Notes: generated by a model not told the origin, from the sequence alone. A stretch of 60,446 bases of DNA from Coprinopsis marcescibilis (GCA_004369085.1 ML210334.1:1-60446); one strand, 5' to 3'. Shown: positions 1 through 12,199, counted from the first letter of the stretch. Made by a program: numbers and translations.

Positions 1-563
1 ATGTGAGGGGGGGTGGAGGGCAGGGTGGGATAGGCCCTTCTCCATACGCAAACTCAATATTTTGAAGTTTGAACCACATCGAATTCGAGTGCTCATTCAA
101 CGATATGAGAAAGCAATGAGAAAGTTGCCGGTTGGTTTCCGGTATATCATACACGTAGTCTTGGTCGGTATGAGGATGTATGTGCTGGTGCTGTCAGGTA
201 CAGCTCAGGAGAGCTCGCTAGGCTATTCATCGAGGCTAGTACCCCAGTACGCAGTACGCCTCTCTCCCACCAGTGGCGGGGCCCCAGCTGGACGGCCCCT
301 ATGCGTGACATCAGTCACAAATGATGGGAACAATAGTTTGAATGAATTTCGTCGTGCAAGTCATTATGCAAAACACTGTAATGGATGCAGTCTGCTGTTT
401 GCTGTGCTTTGTAGTAGTAGTAGTAGTTGTGTTGGTGACGTGCTGTGTGGTGTGCTGTTTTTGCTATTTGCTGTGTTATTGATTGTCCCACTCAAACAGG
501 ATCGTCTGTACTTCTTGCCTTTTGGCCCTGCCCCAGCATTCCTCTGGGAGAACTGTGACTGAT
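1..563. other. Upstream region of NLR copy A
   Basis: I see no credible gene here. The one long open frame (62-562) has no recognisable protein character. A (GTA)n microsatellite lies at about 411-427. The last ~60 bases before the NLR start (for example CTCAAACAGGAT near 493 and GGGAGAACTGTGACTGAT just before the ATG) closely match the sequence upstream of NLR copy B on the other strand. The family duplication therefore included promoter or 5'-leader sequence. The CAAACAG could be the 3' end of a 5'-UTR intron. Confidence 0.5.
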
Positions 564-3495
564 ATGTCTCGAAGATGGATCGGCCTTCCACTCCCGAGCT
601 GGAGGCTTTCCAGGCGGAGAGGTCGACACCATGTCGAGGACACCAGTGCGGAATCTGAAGGTACTAGTGGGAATGCCGACCAAACGATTTCCGGTCGCAG
701 TGATAGATCAGCTTCTTCTGAACTGGAGACTTCGCCCATGCCGCCCAAGGAAATTGGGACAATTCAGCAACCCATGGGACAACAGCCAGACGGCAGCCGA
801 GCAGCACGTGTTGCTGTTGCCACCTCCAAACCTGCTTTTGTGGAAGCAGAACCACCTCGCGCCTCCAAGAACCCTGAAAGTATCCAACCGCAGGTATTAC
901 AGCAACTAGGTGACATTCCCCGACAGACAGGCCTCGCCTCAAAACCTTCAAGCCCTACTGTTCTGCAAGCAGAACTATCCTGTTCTCTGGATGATAGAGA
1001 AAGTCATACCCAACCGGGGAACGTCCACGGTAAGTCTAGGGTCGCAGATGCTGTTAAAAAGGTCCTAATCATCGTCTAGGATGTTCGAAATATCTCCATT
1101 CTTCGATACTTTCCAACGCTCAAGGGACACAGATCAGCAACGCACATTTCGTTGCGGCAACCAATGTCATTTTCAACCCTAGTAGTAGTAGCGAAGGTGT
1201 CGCCAGAGGCGAGTAGAGCCTTTTTGCTCTATTCATTGTTCTCACAGCCGCTATTAACAGGAAAGAAGATCATGCTCGACAACATCGCGTCCTCAGCATT
1301 GTACAATTCGCAAGAAAGGTTCGACCCACCTAAATGTGAAGAAAATACACGTGTTGGCCTGCTTAGCGCTATCAGAACTTGGATTGAAGATAGATCGTCA
1401 GCGTCGGCAAGACTGCAGTGTATCACGGGCTCGGCTGGGACTGGGAAGTCAGCACTCATGCAAACGACCGCTGAGCAATGTGAACCTGCTGGTCTCGTTG
1501 CAGCGACGTTTTTCTTCTCAGCAAGCGACCCCGTTCGGAACAACCTGCGACATTTCATCCCGACCATTGCCTACCAGATCGCACTGGCTAGTACATCTGA
1601 CCCAGCGTTGGGGAATCGCATTTTCCGTGCAGTTGACAGGGACCCATCGATATTCAAACGCTCTATCGAACGTCAGCTGCAGGAGCTGATCGTTAAGCCC
1701 TTGCAAGAGACGTTCCCGCAGGGTTATGTCGAGCTGTTTTCCTCGCCTTCCTTCCCGTACCTCATCTCTATCGACGGACTCGACGAATGCGCCGACCGGA
1801 AAAGCCAAACCCAGCTTCTTCGGATAATATCTACCACATTCATCGACAATCGTCTTCCATTCAAGATACTGTTGGCAAGTCGACCGGAACGTCCACTTCA
1901 AGCAGCCATTCTTGGTGATTCCGGGTACATGAAAAGGAAGAGCCAGGTCATTAACCTCAACGATTACGACGCGTCGGCAGATATCAAAACCTTTTTGCAA
2001 ACCGAACTGCGCACCATCGGTCAGGAAGGCGACGACCCACGTGCCCAGACCGAGTGGCCTTCCCTGGAGGACATTGACACTTTGGTGGCTGCAGCCGCCG
2101 GCCTCTTTGTCTATGCATCGACCGTCGTCAAATTCGTCTCCCAGCGCAAGAGGTGGCCTCGCTTACCGCTTGAGACTGTGCTTCAAATTATCAAAAGCTC
2201 CAGTCCGACTGGCCGGGTTGTTCAGGTGCGGAAGCATCCGTTTGCGGAGCTGGACGCGCTTTATAGGAATATATTTGCATTTGCGCAGAAGGAGTATGCG
2301 ATCCAACATGAGGATGAGGATGATGACCCTCTTGCAGTGATTCGGATGGTACGGATGCTTTCCCTACCGTTGCCCTGGATCAATTTTGCCATGGTTTATT
2401 CCGACCCTTTGGTGGCACCACCGGGTGCGGAAAGCATACAGGCAGGTCTCGCATACGGCATAGGTTCACGTAACAAATCAGTCGCTGACATGGAAGATAT
2501 TTTTCAACTCGAGCCAGGCCATTTGGAGTCTATGTTCTCGGACCTGCATTCGCTGTATGCCGTGAAATGGGGCGAATCCGACGATGCTATATTAAGGCCG
2601 TATCACAAATCCGTGCAGGACTTTCTCTTGGACCCCACGCGGTGTGGTGAGGACTTGTATATCCCGGATTACCTTGTCGTGGGCAGGTGGACGACGGTTA
2701 TACTTGGGATACTTGCCAAGGCGAGTGACAGCAGTACGTATACTCGTTGCTACATATGCAGTATGCAATTCTCACTGACTTCCTTTCTGTTGGTACGTAT
2801 CCAGTGTTGACCGGATCGGACGATGATTGGGTGTCTTCTGATTCCAGGCTGGACTGGGCCTGCTTCGAGATGGCGTACCAGGTGCCACTGCCGTCGGGCT
2901 TCGAAGAGGACGCGCAGTGGCCAGTGATTATGGAGGAGTGGCACCATATCTATAAGCCGTTCACAGGCCAAGGCCTGTTTAGCCGACTCGCTTGCGCTCT
3001 GAAGGGCGTTAGTACTCCTTGGTCCCTACAGTATATTGCCCATCGCACTTTTTGCCTGGTTCTTGGGTTCATGTTGTACGAAGCACCTAGACTGGCGGGT
3101 AGCGAGGTGAGTTCATCTTCGTTTACGGTTCCTTCAGTCTCCCCTTGTATGGTACTGATTTCGTGCTTTTAGTGGGACCCTGGCATTCGTCAAGACATGC
3201 AGGAGCTGTTTGATGTTATAAATGAACTACAATTAACATCTGGCAGGGCTTCCAAAGGTGAATTTGCCGCACTCGGGGAAGGTGATACTTCCATTTATGC
3301 GGCCCATCATTAGAGTGGAGACTAACTGTGTTCATAGGAGAACCGGTTTCCCGAGACTACCTCAAGTACTGGCTTGCAGCCATTTTGCATCATAAACCGC
3401 TTAGTAACATTTATCCGTGGCCGGAAGAGACAGTGGGGGTCAAGTTCCGTTTACTCCGGAGTCAAGGGGAGGACTCGGATGAGGAGGACGGATGA
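564..3495 (+). CDS. NACHT-domain NLR-like (STAND) protein, copy A, apparently intact
   Basis: Predicted STAND NTPase of the fungal NLR type, a class linked to non-self recognition and programmed cell death. Six exons: 564-1029, 1080-1208, 1261-2733, 2805-3106, 3173-3257, 3338-3495; 870 aa in phase. Residues 1-150 are a basic start (MSRRWIGLPLPSWR) followed by a disordered Ser/Gln/Pro-rich stretch. About 160-195 holds an Asn-rich motif (SNAQGTQISNAHFVAATNV). The NACHT domain has Walker A GSAGTGKS (255-262) and Walker B-like IDGLDE (about 369-374). The remaining ~450 aa contain the YHKSVQDFLLDP and IYPWPEE signatures shared by all copies, with no WD40, ankyrin or TPR repeats. Intron 2 (1209-1260) starts with GC instead of GT. 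The ATG matches the aligned starts of copies B and C. NLR assignment is strong; ligand and effector function are unknown. Confidence 0.85.
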
Positions 3496-3536
3496 GGAAA
3501 CAGATGAGCAGAACGATGAAACAGATCCATTCGCGG

Positions 3537-3725
3537 CCGGGAGACACGGTGGGCCCGGACTCAAGCTACGTTTACTTCGGGTGAAGAAGAGAACGAGGAA
3601 ACGAATGAGGACTCGTTATTTAGACCTAGGAATGCATTCCTCGGGAACCGGAGCAACCTACGATTATGGTGATGGACGACGAATTTGAATTCTGGGCCGC
3701 AAGTAAGCCAACACCGGAGCACTGT
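3537..3725 (+). repeat. Second, non-coding copy of the NLR 3' tail
   Basis: Downstream of the stop of copy A, this stretch resembles the last exon and 3' end of NLR copy C (about 15708-15905). It has a GGCCGGGAGA-like start, a CAAGCTACGTTTACTTCGGG segment matching CAAGTTGCGTTTACTCCGGG, a GAGGAAAC..GAGGACT segment, and a later GACGACGAAT..GCAAGTAAGCCAA segment matching GATGACGAAT..GCAGCCAAGCCAA. Copy A's own tail (3420-3495) precedes it. This looks like a leftover from unequal recombination between family members. Confidence 0.6.
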
Positions 3726-4301
3726 GGAGGGGGCCTCGCTCGTATTTTGGCTCACTGCATAAACTATTCCTACCACGCGTCCTTCTGTCAATGTAGGGCC
3801 TGCTTTACTACGCCAATGAGACATTAGTATTTTGCTAAAACCTTGCAATATAAAAAAGCTCAAAGTGCTAGCGCCATGAAAGAAGAGCTTGATACAGCTG
3901 AACAATTGATATCCACGAAACTCGAGTGCAATTTTGGGAACCATCACCCCAGGTCCCTCTCCCCATAATATAATACCCGACGTCCTATGCGAGCGGCCCT
4001 TCGTACCGTCACCCGAATACGAGGACTTGATTCGCACAACCAGGTTGGTGATGCCATCATACCCAACATGCCGCTCCACCGTTGCTCTTTCAACTGAATC
4101 GCCTCCTAATACTAAATTACTTTGTAAATTTGATGGTGTTGCGGTACTGCTGACGCCAGCCTGGATAGCTCGAGCTCTCCGGATTTTCTCTAACTGGGAC
4201 TTTCCGCAATGTCCAGTTTCTATCGACTCGAGTTCAAAGTCCTGATCAAATAAAAATCATATACCAGAATCTATGGCAATGGCACATACATATTAGACAG
4301 A
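3726..4301. other. Convergent 3' intergenic region
   Basis: Lies between the 3' ends of NLR copy A (+) and the TPR gene (-). Short open frames occur (for example 3934-4245) but none resembles a protein. AATATAAAAAA near 3847 and AATAAAAATC near 4250 are AT-rich and could serve 3'-end formation of the two convergent genes. Confidence 0.35.
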
Positions 4302-6674
4302 TTACACATTCACAGCAGCTACGCCTGCATCTGCACTTGTCAAATTCTCAAGCAGCGCAACACACTCCCCCAACTTCTTCCCATACCTAACCTTATTCCA
4401 ACTAATCAACCTCTCCGCCTCCTCCACCGCCTGCCGCGCAGCCATCGCCGCCTCCTCCCTCCTGCCAACGCCCGCCAATGCCTCCGCATACTGTTTGTTC
4501 AAGCCACAACTGGCATAGTCACCCAGCCTACCATACGCTTCTTTCTCTTCCGGGTGTACGTCCTCCCTTAGTAATGATGTGTGTAGGCTTCGGAGCAGGG
4601 TATGGCCTTCAGACGCGAGGACGAGCGTGTCGGCGTACCGAGAGTAGGAATTGTAACACCGCATGAGGGTGTCCATTGAGTTTAACAACGCGATCTGCAA
4701 GTCGAGTCTCTCTTTTTCGTCGTCGAGCGAGACCGTGGTACCGATGTCGTTCCTGGTTCTGGCATCGTGACCAGGGAGGAGGCGTCGCAGAATCCGTACA
4801 GACTCCTCTGCCGCTTCCAACCCCTGCGCATAAGCCGGGGTTGTAGCATCCGAATGATCCCCCTCGAAGACGTACCACGCGTACGAATTCAACGCGCTCG
4901 CTAAACTTTTCTCCTTTATCCGCGTCGCGGTTGACTTATCCACTTTCATCTTCACCTTCAAGCCTCCTTTGGCACCCTCATCCACGCCTGCACCCGCATC
5001 GGCAGCAACAGCCCCCCGACAGACATCAACCGCCTCAGCCAAAACCTCCGCTGCACCCTTATGTTTTCCCGCCTCGTTCCTCACTTGACCCAACACCATC
5101 AACCTTTCCGCCAGTTGCAGTTGTAATTCCACGGAGTCTGAGTAGGGTAGTCCTGGTGGGCCTGAAGGACGTGATGCAAGTTCAGACTCTGAACCTGGTG
5201 GTGCTGATGCGGATTCACCGACCCTGGCAAGCACCAGCCGACGGGATATCTCAACTCCCTCGTTCGCACTGGCGATTGCACCTACATGGTCACCTAGGCT
5301 CGATTGGAGGATAGAGGCTTGGAAGAGCAGGGTTCGGGAAAGGTTGTCTTGTAATGTGAAGTCCTTGGGGTTGAGGTTGGTATAGATATTGTGGTTGGCG
5401 TTGACGTTGGTGCTGTCCGGCGTGCTAGATGCAACAAGCCCACGATAGAGTCCGACAGACTCCTGGACCGCTTCCAGCGCATTCAAATGTCTCCCCGATC
5501 GATGATACGTATACGCAACATCGCACAGCCCTTTCGCTAGGCTTCCAACACCACCTTCACCCTTCACTCCCCTAGCGATCGCGACGGCCTCGCCTAAAAG
5601 GCCAAGAGCGGTTGTATGTCGCAGACACGAATTCGCGATCCCAGCAACGAGGCCGAGTGTATCCGCCAGTTGCAGGGCAAGGTTCCGCGCGTTCAAGGGT
5701 CCGCCCTGGTTGAGCACGACTAGACGTCTGTAGGCTTCGACGGCTTCTGAACCGGACACAAGTGCTTCATGCTGCTTTCCTAACTGCAGCAGAGTCGCTA
5801 CGAGCTCGATGCAGCACAACACCAACCCTAGCATCTCCTTTGCCCTCCTACTTCCTCCTCCCTTTCCCTTGTCTGCCCCACTCGCAACACCCAATTCCCC
5901 ATAAACCCCCACGGCCTCCTTCAACGTCCCAACCGCCTCATCACACCGCCCATCCATCCTATACAGTCTTCCCAACCCGCCCAACGCCTCGGCCAAATCC
6001 GCGCCACAAAACTTCAAGCTGCCGCCATCCGTTTGCACACCCGCGCGGAGCTGGGCAATTTGGGATTGGCGGGCGTGGATCGCCTCGGTGAGACGCTTGG
6101 CTTTGGTTAGAAAGATGGAGAGGGAGCGGAGGGTGGCGGCGATGCGGGTGTCGAGGCTGAAGTTGTAGAAACGTTTGTGGGGGATTAGTTGGTGGTATAT
6201 TGTGATTGTCTCTTGGAGGAGGGTTATTGTTAGGGTGAGTGCTGGGGTGGAGGGTGAGTGTGTTGGTTGGTTTTGTTGAATAAAGCCCGTGGGTTTCTCC
6301 TCCTGGTCGTGGCCCTGGACAGGGGTTTCGCATAACGATGCAGCAAGGTCGTGCACCGTCGCTGCTAGCTTTGTGCCATTCCAATGCGGATGTACTGCTG
6401 CCCGTTTCTGTAGCTCTTGGGCGCGTTTCAGCAGCTGGGAGGGTTCGCTGTTCGCATAGCGAGTGCTGGAGATTAGGAGGTGGGCTTCGTGGAGTGCATT
6501 GGTTAGACGTTCGTTTTGTCCGATAGGTTCCTCGGGCTGTTGTTGTTGGGTGGGCTCCTCGGACTCTTCGTCGTAGAACCAGTCCGTTACTGCGTTTAGG
6601 AGCTGTGAGAGAGTTATAACGTTCTAAGTGTGTGTGTATGATGGGGTGGGGTTGTGAGGACTTACCCTGTTCAT
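4302..6674 (-). CDS. Tetratricopeptide-repeat protein, 769 aa
   Basis: Two exons: a 9-nt first coding exon (6674-6666, Met-Asn-Arg), a 63-bp intron with GTAAG donor, and exon 2 from 6602 to 4302. The sum is exactly 770 codons. The protein is almost wholly alpha-helical, with repeated TPR-like units such as GRLYRMDGRCDEAVGTLKEA, LLQLGKQHEALVSGSEAV, YTYHRSGRHLNALEAVQESV and AGVGRREEAAMAARQAVEEA. There is no kinesin-light-chain, CHAT or NB-ARC domain in this reading frame, so it is a stand-alone TPR scaffold. Agaricomycetes have many such TPR proteins, often near STAND genes; a role as partner of the flanking NLRs is inference only. The upstream start is the nearest ATG that splices in frame; an additional 5' exon is possible. 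Confidence 0.75.
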
Positions 6675-7477
6675 GTGGCCTGACCGACTGGTTGCAGTGG
6701 TGGATGAATCAAAGTTGAGAGATGAGTAGCAACGGGTTTCTCGTTACGAGCCTTTGGCGATGTGTTGCATCAGATTGCCACGGCATAGATGAAATAACGC
6801 CTGGAGCACATCATCATATGTCATGATGGTTGAGCCCGAGAACTTTCCGCGTTCAAAGCCAAGTTCACGATTCGAGTCCAGTACTCCCATGGACGCACCC
6901 TTTTGTTTTCGTTTTGTCGTTATAGCCTGAGGGTAGGTAACCTCAACCAGTTCTAGTAGGCTGCTGCCAGTGGCTCGCGGGCCAGGGCCAAGCTGTACTT
7001 CGACAGTTTCACATGCCTGCCAGTGATCATGAACGGCCGTGCAATTCAGACGATTTGACGTACGCAGTGGATGAACATGGCCCCTCGAACACTGAGGCTG
7101 GTCTGGTCGTGCAAGTTTTAGCGTTTAACAACTAGATTCATCGTTTACTATAGATGGAACGAATCTCAACAGCACAAATTTCGGACATGAGCGCTGAGCA
7201 TTGGGACTCGGAGTTTAGGGTAGGTCGGACTTGTCGTGAACGAGTTTCGACAGCAACACTTGCCAAAGTTGCCATCATCTCTTGAGTCGATCTGATGGAT
7301 ATAAGTGCAGTCTAGTGTTATCAATAATCGATAATCACCCCAAGGATTTCCTTGTAACTCCGAGCCCCTTCACTTCGAACTATCATGGCCGCTCCACGGT
7401 CTTATTGAGCGAGCATTGAGGAATACTATCGAGCGCCCCAGATAGAGAGATCCTAGACTAAGAAAGACATTGCTGGT
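6675..7477. other. Divergent intergenic region between TPR gene and kinase
   Basis: About 800 bases without a convincing open frame. It separates the 5' ends of the TPR gene (-) and the kinase gene (+), so it must hold both promoters, but I see no clear TATA box. Confidence 0.3.
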
Positions 7478-9138
7478 ATGCACAGAGAGCTAGAGGCAAC
7501 TGCGAACGCACTGGAAATTCTTCAATCAACACCAAGCGTCGAAGCACTTAACGGTGGGTGGGTAATGCTGTCACACTCCACGTACAATTTTAATAACTTC
7601 GAGTATAGGTCAAAAGCACCAGATGGAATCAGAGCAGATGCGCGCAGCTCTTCATGAGGCAATTCGCCAGAACTTCGAATGGAGTGAAGATCCTTCGCAA
7701 TGCGGCTTGGCTGCGTTGTACGCCATATTCAACACCGTCCTGAACGACAAGGAGAAGTATCAAGCGCTCCTTTTGAACGAGTCTGATGCACAGTTCCATA
7801 TCGACGTCCTGCAGCTGGTGAGTTGATCCTTGAGTCTTGACCTTCGAATTAAAGCTGATTATTGAAATAAGTTGGTCGACTCACCCAATGATCTAGATGA
7901 CCAAACTCATTTCTTCAAGGCTATGACTCGCTTATCCACCCGTTGCGATATCTACCCGGCAAGCTTCGTGCTTAACCGTGCCCTGGCCGCGCACCCAAGG
8001 GAACCCTCGGGTATAGGCGGCTTCGCGGATGTCTACAAAGAGCAAATACAAGGAATGAAGGGCTTCTTCGCTGTGAAGATTCTGAGACACTTCAACATCG
8101 ATCGGGAACGTTTACAAAGGGTGAAGGTAACTTGGTCTTGATTATTACATTTGATGGGCCACGGAATTGTCTCTAACGGAATCTCACAAGGCACTTGCAA
8201 AGGAGGTCACAATATGGGGCCACCTCGACCATCCTCACGTCCTTCCATTGTATGGGATCTGCGAAGTGGATCACGGTCACCCTACAAGTTACGGCACGAT
8301 TTCCCCCTGGCAAGAAAACGGTGACATAGTGCAGTACCTGCGATGCCAGCCAAATGTGAATCGTATATGCCTGGTAAACTTTTATTATCGATACAGCTCC
8401 TTCCTGGTACAATGATACTGAATCTTATATTTAAAGGTGGCCGATGTTGCTTCGGGAGTCTCTTACTTACACAAATGCAACATCATCCACGGAGATCTCA
8501 AAGGAGTAAGTAGATGCATGTGCAGGAATTTGTTCCGAGATCTGACTGCCCTCAAAGGTGAACATCTTGATCACAAGTTCAGGCCATGCCTGCCTCTGCG
8601 ACTTTGGGTCGGCAAGCTTTACGGGAGACGATATATCTTCTTACAGTGGGGGCGGGAACATTCGCTGGCAAGCCCCCGAGCTCCTAAGGGTATCGGATGA
8701 TCATAGGACTTGTCCGACAGTTTACTCAGATATGTGGTCGTTCGCTTGTGTCTGCTATGAGGTGCGGTTGCTTTTGGGAAAGCCACTGATGAAGCTCTCA
8801 AGCATTTCTTCCACTAGATTATGACGGGGAGGATTCCTTTCTATGAAAGATCTCGAGACACGGTGGTTGTTGCGCGGCTCTCGAGAGGCGAAAGACCATC
8901 TAAACCCGCGAAAACTGATGATGCGTTCACAAGGTTTGGGCTTACAAGCCAGTTGTGGAAATCCATGACAACCTGCTGGAGGGTCGATCCCAGATCCCGG
9001 CCCCTTGCCCGCTCCATATTGGAATGGGGAGTATTGCGTAGTGCATCTGACGTTTGTACACGCCCAGCGTTACAGTGGGTGAAAGAACCCCGTTTTCCAC
9101 TTTCTGTATCCAAGGTCAAAGAACATCTACGACTTTGA
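7478..9138 (+). CDS. TKL-like protein kinase, 438 aa
   Basis: Seven exons: 7478-7553, 7609-7817, 7872-8126, 8191-8373, 8437-8505, 8558-8761, 8818-9138; all phases fit. The N-terminal ~120 aa are helical, of the kind that precedes the kinase domain in mushroom TKL kinases. The kinase domain is complete: Gly loop GIGGFADVY, the Lys in FFAVKIL, a C-helix Glu in LAKEVTIW, catalytic loop HGDLKGVNIL, DFG as CDFGSA, and activation-segment end RWQAPELL. An active Ser/Thr (TKL) kinase is expected. Catalytic Asp and NILI are joined across an intron (after LKG). The gene sits between a TPR gene and NLR copy B; TKL expansions are typical of Agaricomycetes. Substrates are unknown. Confidence 0.85.
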
Positions 9139-9359
9139 TTGCAGGGAGCATAGCCAGGCCTGTGGACCTCGTTGATGGTCACCGCACACGAAGCGGTCAA
9201 TGGTTATTATTATATCCCGGTTGCTTCCGTTAGCCTATTCATGAGGACATATGTAAAAGATGTACTTATATAGCACAGAGATGTAGTTACTGCTGGACCA
9301 GGTCCGCCACCACAAGCTAGCTAGCTTGATTTGCTGAGTGTTGGAACCTCCCCACAGTC

Positions 9360-12199
9360 TCATAGATCTGCTTCCTCACTCCTGTCGTGCTGGATTAAAC
9401 GGAGGTTGACCCCCAATGTTTCTCCTGGCCACGGATAGATGCTACCAAGCGGTTGTTGATCCAAAAATTCTTTGAGCCCGAGCCCAGAGTCCTTCATGGA
9501 AACCGGTTCACCTACGAACACAGTGAACCTCCACCCTACAAATGCGCCGGACAAACGGAACCATCACCTTCCCTGAAAGGCTTCTCTTCGGAAGCCTTGC
9601 GAGACGACAAGTCTTTCACCTTTATAGCATCAAACAGCTCCTGCATGTCTTGACGAACACTGGGGTCCCACTGAAAACACGGATCAATAGCCTGCCGGGT
9701 TAGGCGTATACGAAGCTGAGCTCACCTCACTACCCGCAAGTCGAGGTGCTTCGTACAGCATGAACCCAAGAACCAGGCCAAAAGCGCGACCGTCAAAACG
9801 TGGTAGGGCACCGCCCCTCATCATGCGAGCGAGTCGGCTGAACAAGCCCTGGTCCGTGAACGGCTTATATATACGGTGCCACTCTTCTACAGCCGCCGCC
9901 CACTGCGCGTCGTCTTCAATGGCCGAAGGCAATGGCACATGGTACGCCATCTCGGTTTCAGCCCAGAAGACTCTGTCTGAATTAGATGTAGCCACGCAGT
10001 CTTCCTCCGATCCAGTCAACACTGGATACGTACCAACAGAAAAAGGTCAGTGAGAATTGCGTTCTTTGTGGAAATGTTTGGCACGCATACGCACTAATGT
10101 CACTCGCCTCTGCAAGTATCCCAAGTGCGAGCGTCGTCCAGCTGCCTACGACAGAGTAATGCGGGATGTACAGGTCCCCACACCGCGCGGGGTCCAAGAG
10201 GAAGTCCTGTACGGATTTGTGATATGGCGTTATCACAGCACCCTGGGAGCCATCTGATTTAACAGTGTACAGCGAATGCAGGTCCGAGAACATGAACTTC
10301 AATTGGCCGGGCTTAAATTGGAAAATGTGTTCCATGTCAGCGACCGATTCGTCGCGCGAATCTATGCGGTATGGATGACTTGTCGCCACCAAACGGTCGG
10401 ATTTAACCACAGCCAGGTTAAAACAGGGCAAAGGTAGGGTAAACATCCTCGCCAGTCGAATCACCGCAAGAGGATCATCGTCGTCACACTGGGTCGCATA
10501 CTCTTTTTGCGCAAACACAAATATACTTCTATAAAGTGCGTCCAGCTCCGCAAACGGATGCTTCCGCACTGGAACAGCCCGGCCGGTCGCTTTGGAGGAT
10601 TTGATGACCTGTATCACAGTCGCGAGCTGGGCGCAAGGCCACCTGTGTTGCTGGGAGACGAACTTGATGACGGTGGATGCATAAGCAAAGAGGCCGGCTG
10701 CTGCGCCGACAAGAGTTTCGATGTCTTGAGGGGAAGGCCAGTTGGTCTGGGCACTAGGGTCATCGCTTTCCTGACCGATTTTGCCCAGTTGGTTTTGAAA
10801 AACCTTTCTGATATCCACCGAGGGGTTGTGCTTGTCGAGGTCAATGACTTTGCTCTTGTTTTTCACGTACCCGGAATCGCCAAGAATCGCTGCTTGTAGT
10901 GGACGTTCCGGTCGACTCGCCAACAGGATCTTAAACGGAAGACCTTTGTCGATAAACGTTGTGGATATAATCTGAAGGAGCTTTGTCTGGCTTTTCCGGT
11001 CGACGCACTCGTCAAGTCCGTCGATAGCGATGAGGTGCGGGAAGGAAGGTGAAGAAAACAACTCGACATAACCCTGCGGGAACGTCTCCTGCAACGGTTT
11101 GATTATTAGCTCTTCCAGCTGACATTCGATATCGCGTTGAAATATCGAGGGGTCCCGGTCGACCGCACGGAAAATGCAATTTCCCAACGCTGGGTCGGAT
11201 TTATTGGACAGTGCGATTTGGTAGGCAATGGTCGGGATGAAACTTTGCAGGTTGTTCCGAACGGAGTCGTTTGCCGAGAAGAAAAATGTTGCTGCAACGA
11301 GGCCGGCAGTTTCACATTCTCTAGCAGTTGTTTGCATGAGTGCCGACTTCCAAGTCCCAGCCGAACCTGTGATACACTGCAGCCTCGCGGAGGTTGCCAA
11401 TCTATCTTTAATCCAAGTTTTGATTGCGCGGAGCAGGGCAACGCGAGTGTTTTCGTCACATTGAGGCGGGTCGAACGTGTTCCGCGCATTGTACAATGCT
11501 GAGGAGGCGATGTTGTCGAGCATTGTTTTCTTTCCTGTTACCAGCCGGCTGTGAGAAAAGTGAACGGAGCAAAAAGGTTCTACTCACCTCTGGCAACGTC
11601 TTCGCTATTATGGTTGAAAACCACGTTGGTTCCTGCAACGATATTTGCTTGACGGATATGTGTCCCTTGAGCATTCGAAAGAATTGAAGCGGGGCCATTG
11701 GTAGGACGACCTAAATGACGATCAGGACTGCTTTAACAGCTTCTGCGATCCTAAACGCACCGTGGATGTTCCCTGATAAGTCATGCCAGATTCCTCCATT
11801 ATCCGGAAAACGTGGTTCTGCTTTCTCGACAGGAGGCCTTGAGAACTCCGAGTCGAGATCTCTCGGTTGGGAACTGTCGTCTGGTTGCTGTTCCGTCCGC
11901 GGTTGGATGTAGGTCTGAGGCCCTTCCGCTTCCACCGCAGCAGGCGCGGAGGTAAGAGCAACACGTGTTCCTCGACGGTCGTCTGGCTGCTGTTTCATGG
12001 GTTGCTGAATTGGTTTGGATGGCATGGACAGGTTTACCGGTTCAAAACAAGCTAGCGTACCACTAGGACCGGAAATCTTTTGGTCAGCGTCCCTGCTAGT
12101 ACCTTCAGATTCCCCACCGGTGTCTTCGACATGGTATTGTCCTCTCCGCTTGGAAATCCTCAAGTTTGGGAGTGTAATGCCCATCCATCTTCGAGACAT
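9360..12199 (-). CDS. NACHT-domain NLR-like protein, copy B, Walker A altered (G249W)
   Basis: Six exons on the minus strand: 12199-11761, 11710-11588, 11534-10095, 10021-9726, 9670-9568, 9511-9360; 850 aa in phase. Same architecture as copy A: basic start MSRRWMGITLP, disordered region, Asn-rich motif SNAQGTHIRQANIVAGTNVV, NACHT domain, shared C-terminal region ending with SIYPWPGETLGVNLRLI. Walker A reads GSAGTWKS: the invariant Gly before Lys is Trp (codon TGG at 11352-11350 where copy A has GGG). Walker B (AIDGLDEC) is intact. No frameshift or stop was seen, so the frame is maintained although nucleotide binding should be impaired. Both first introns use GT donors; intron 1 is 50 bp as in copies A and C. 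Confidence 0.85.

Noticed and set aside
62..562. 166-codon frame at the left end
   Set aside because: It runs over a microsatellite and into the NLR leader, has no homologue-like pattern, and the conserved start of the NLR family follows directly.
564..1029. A known effector domain (HET, HeLo, PNP/UDP, patatin) at the NLR N-terminus
   Set aside because: The first ~150 residues are basic then disordered and match none of these folds by motif.
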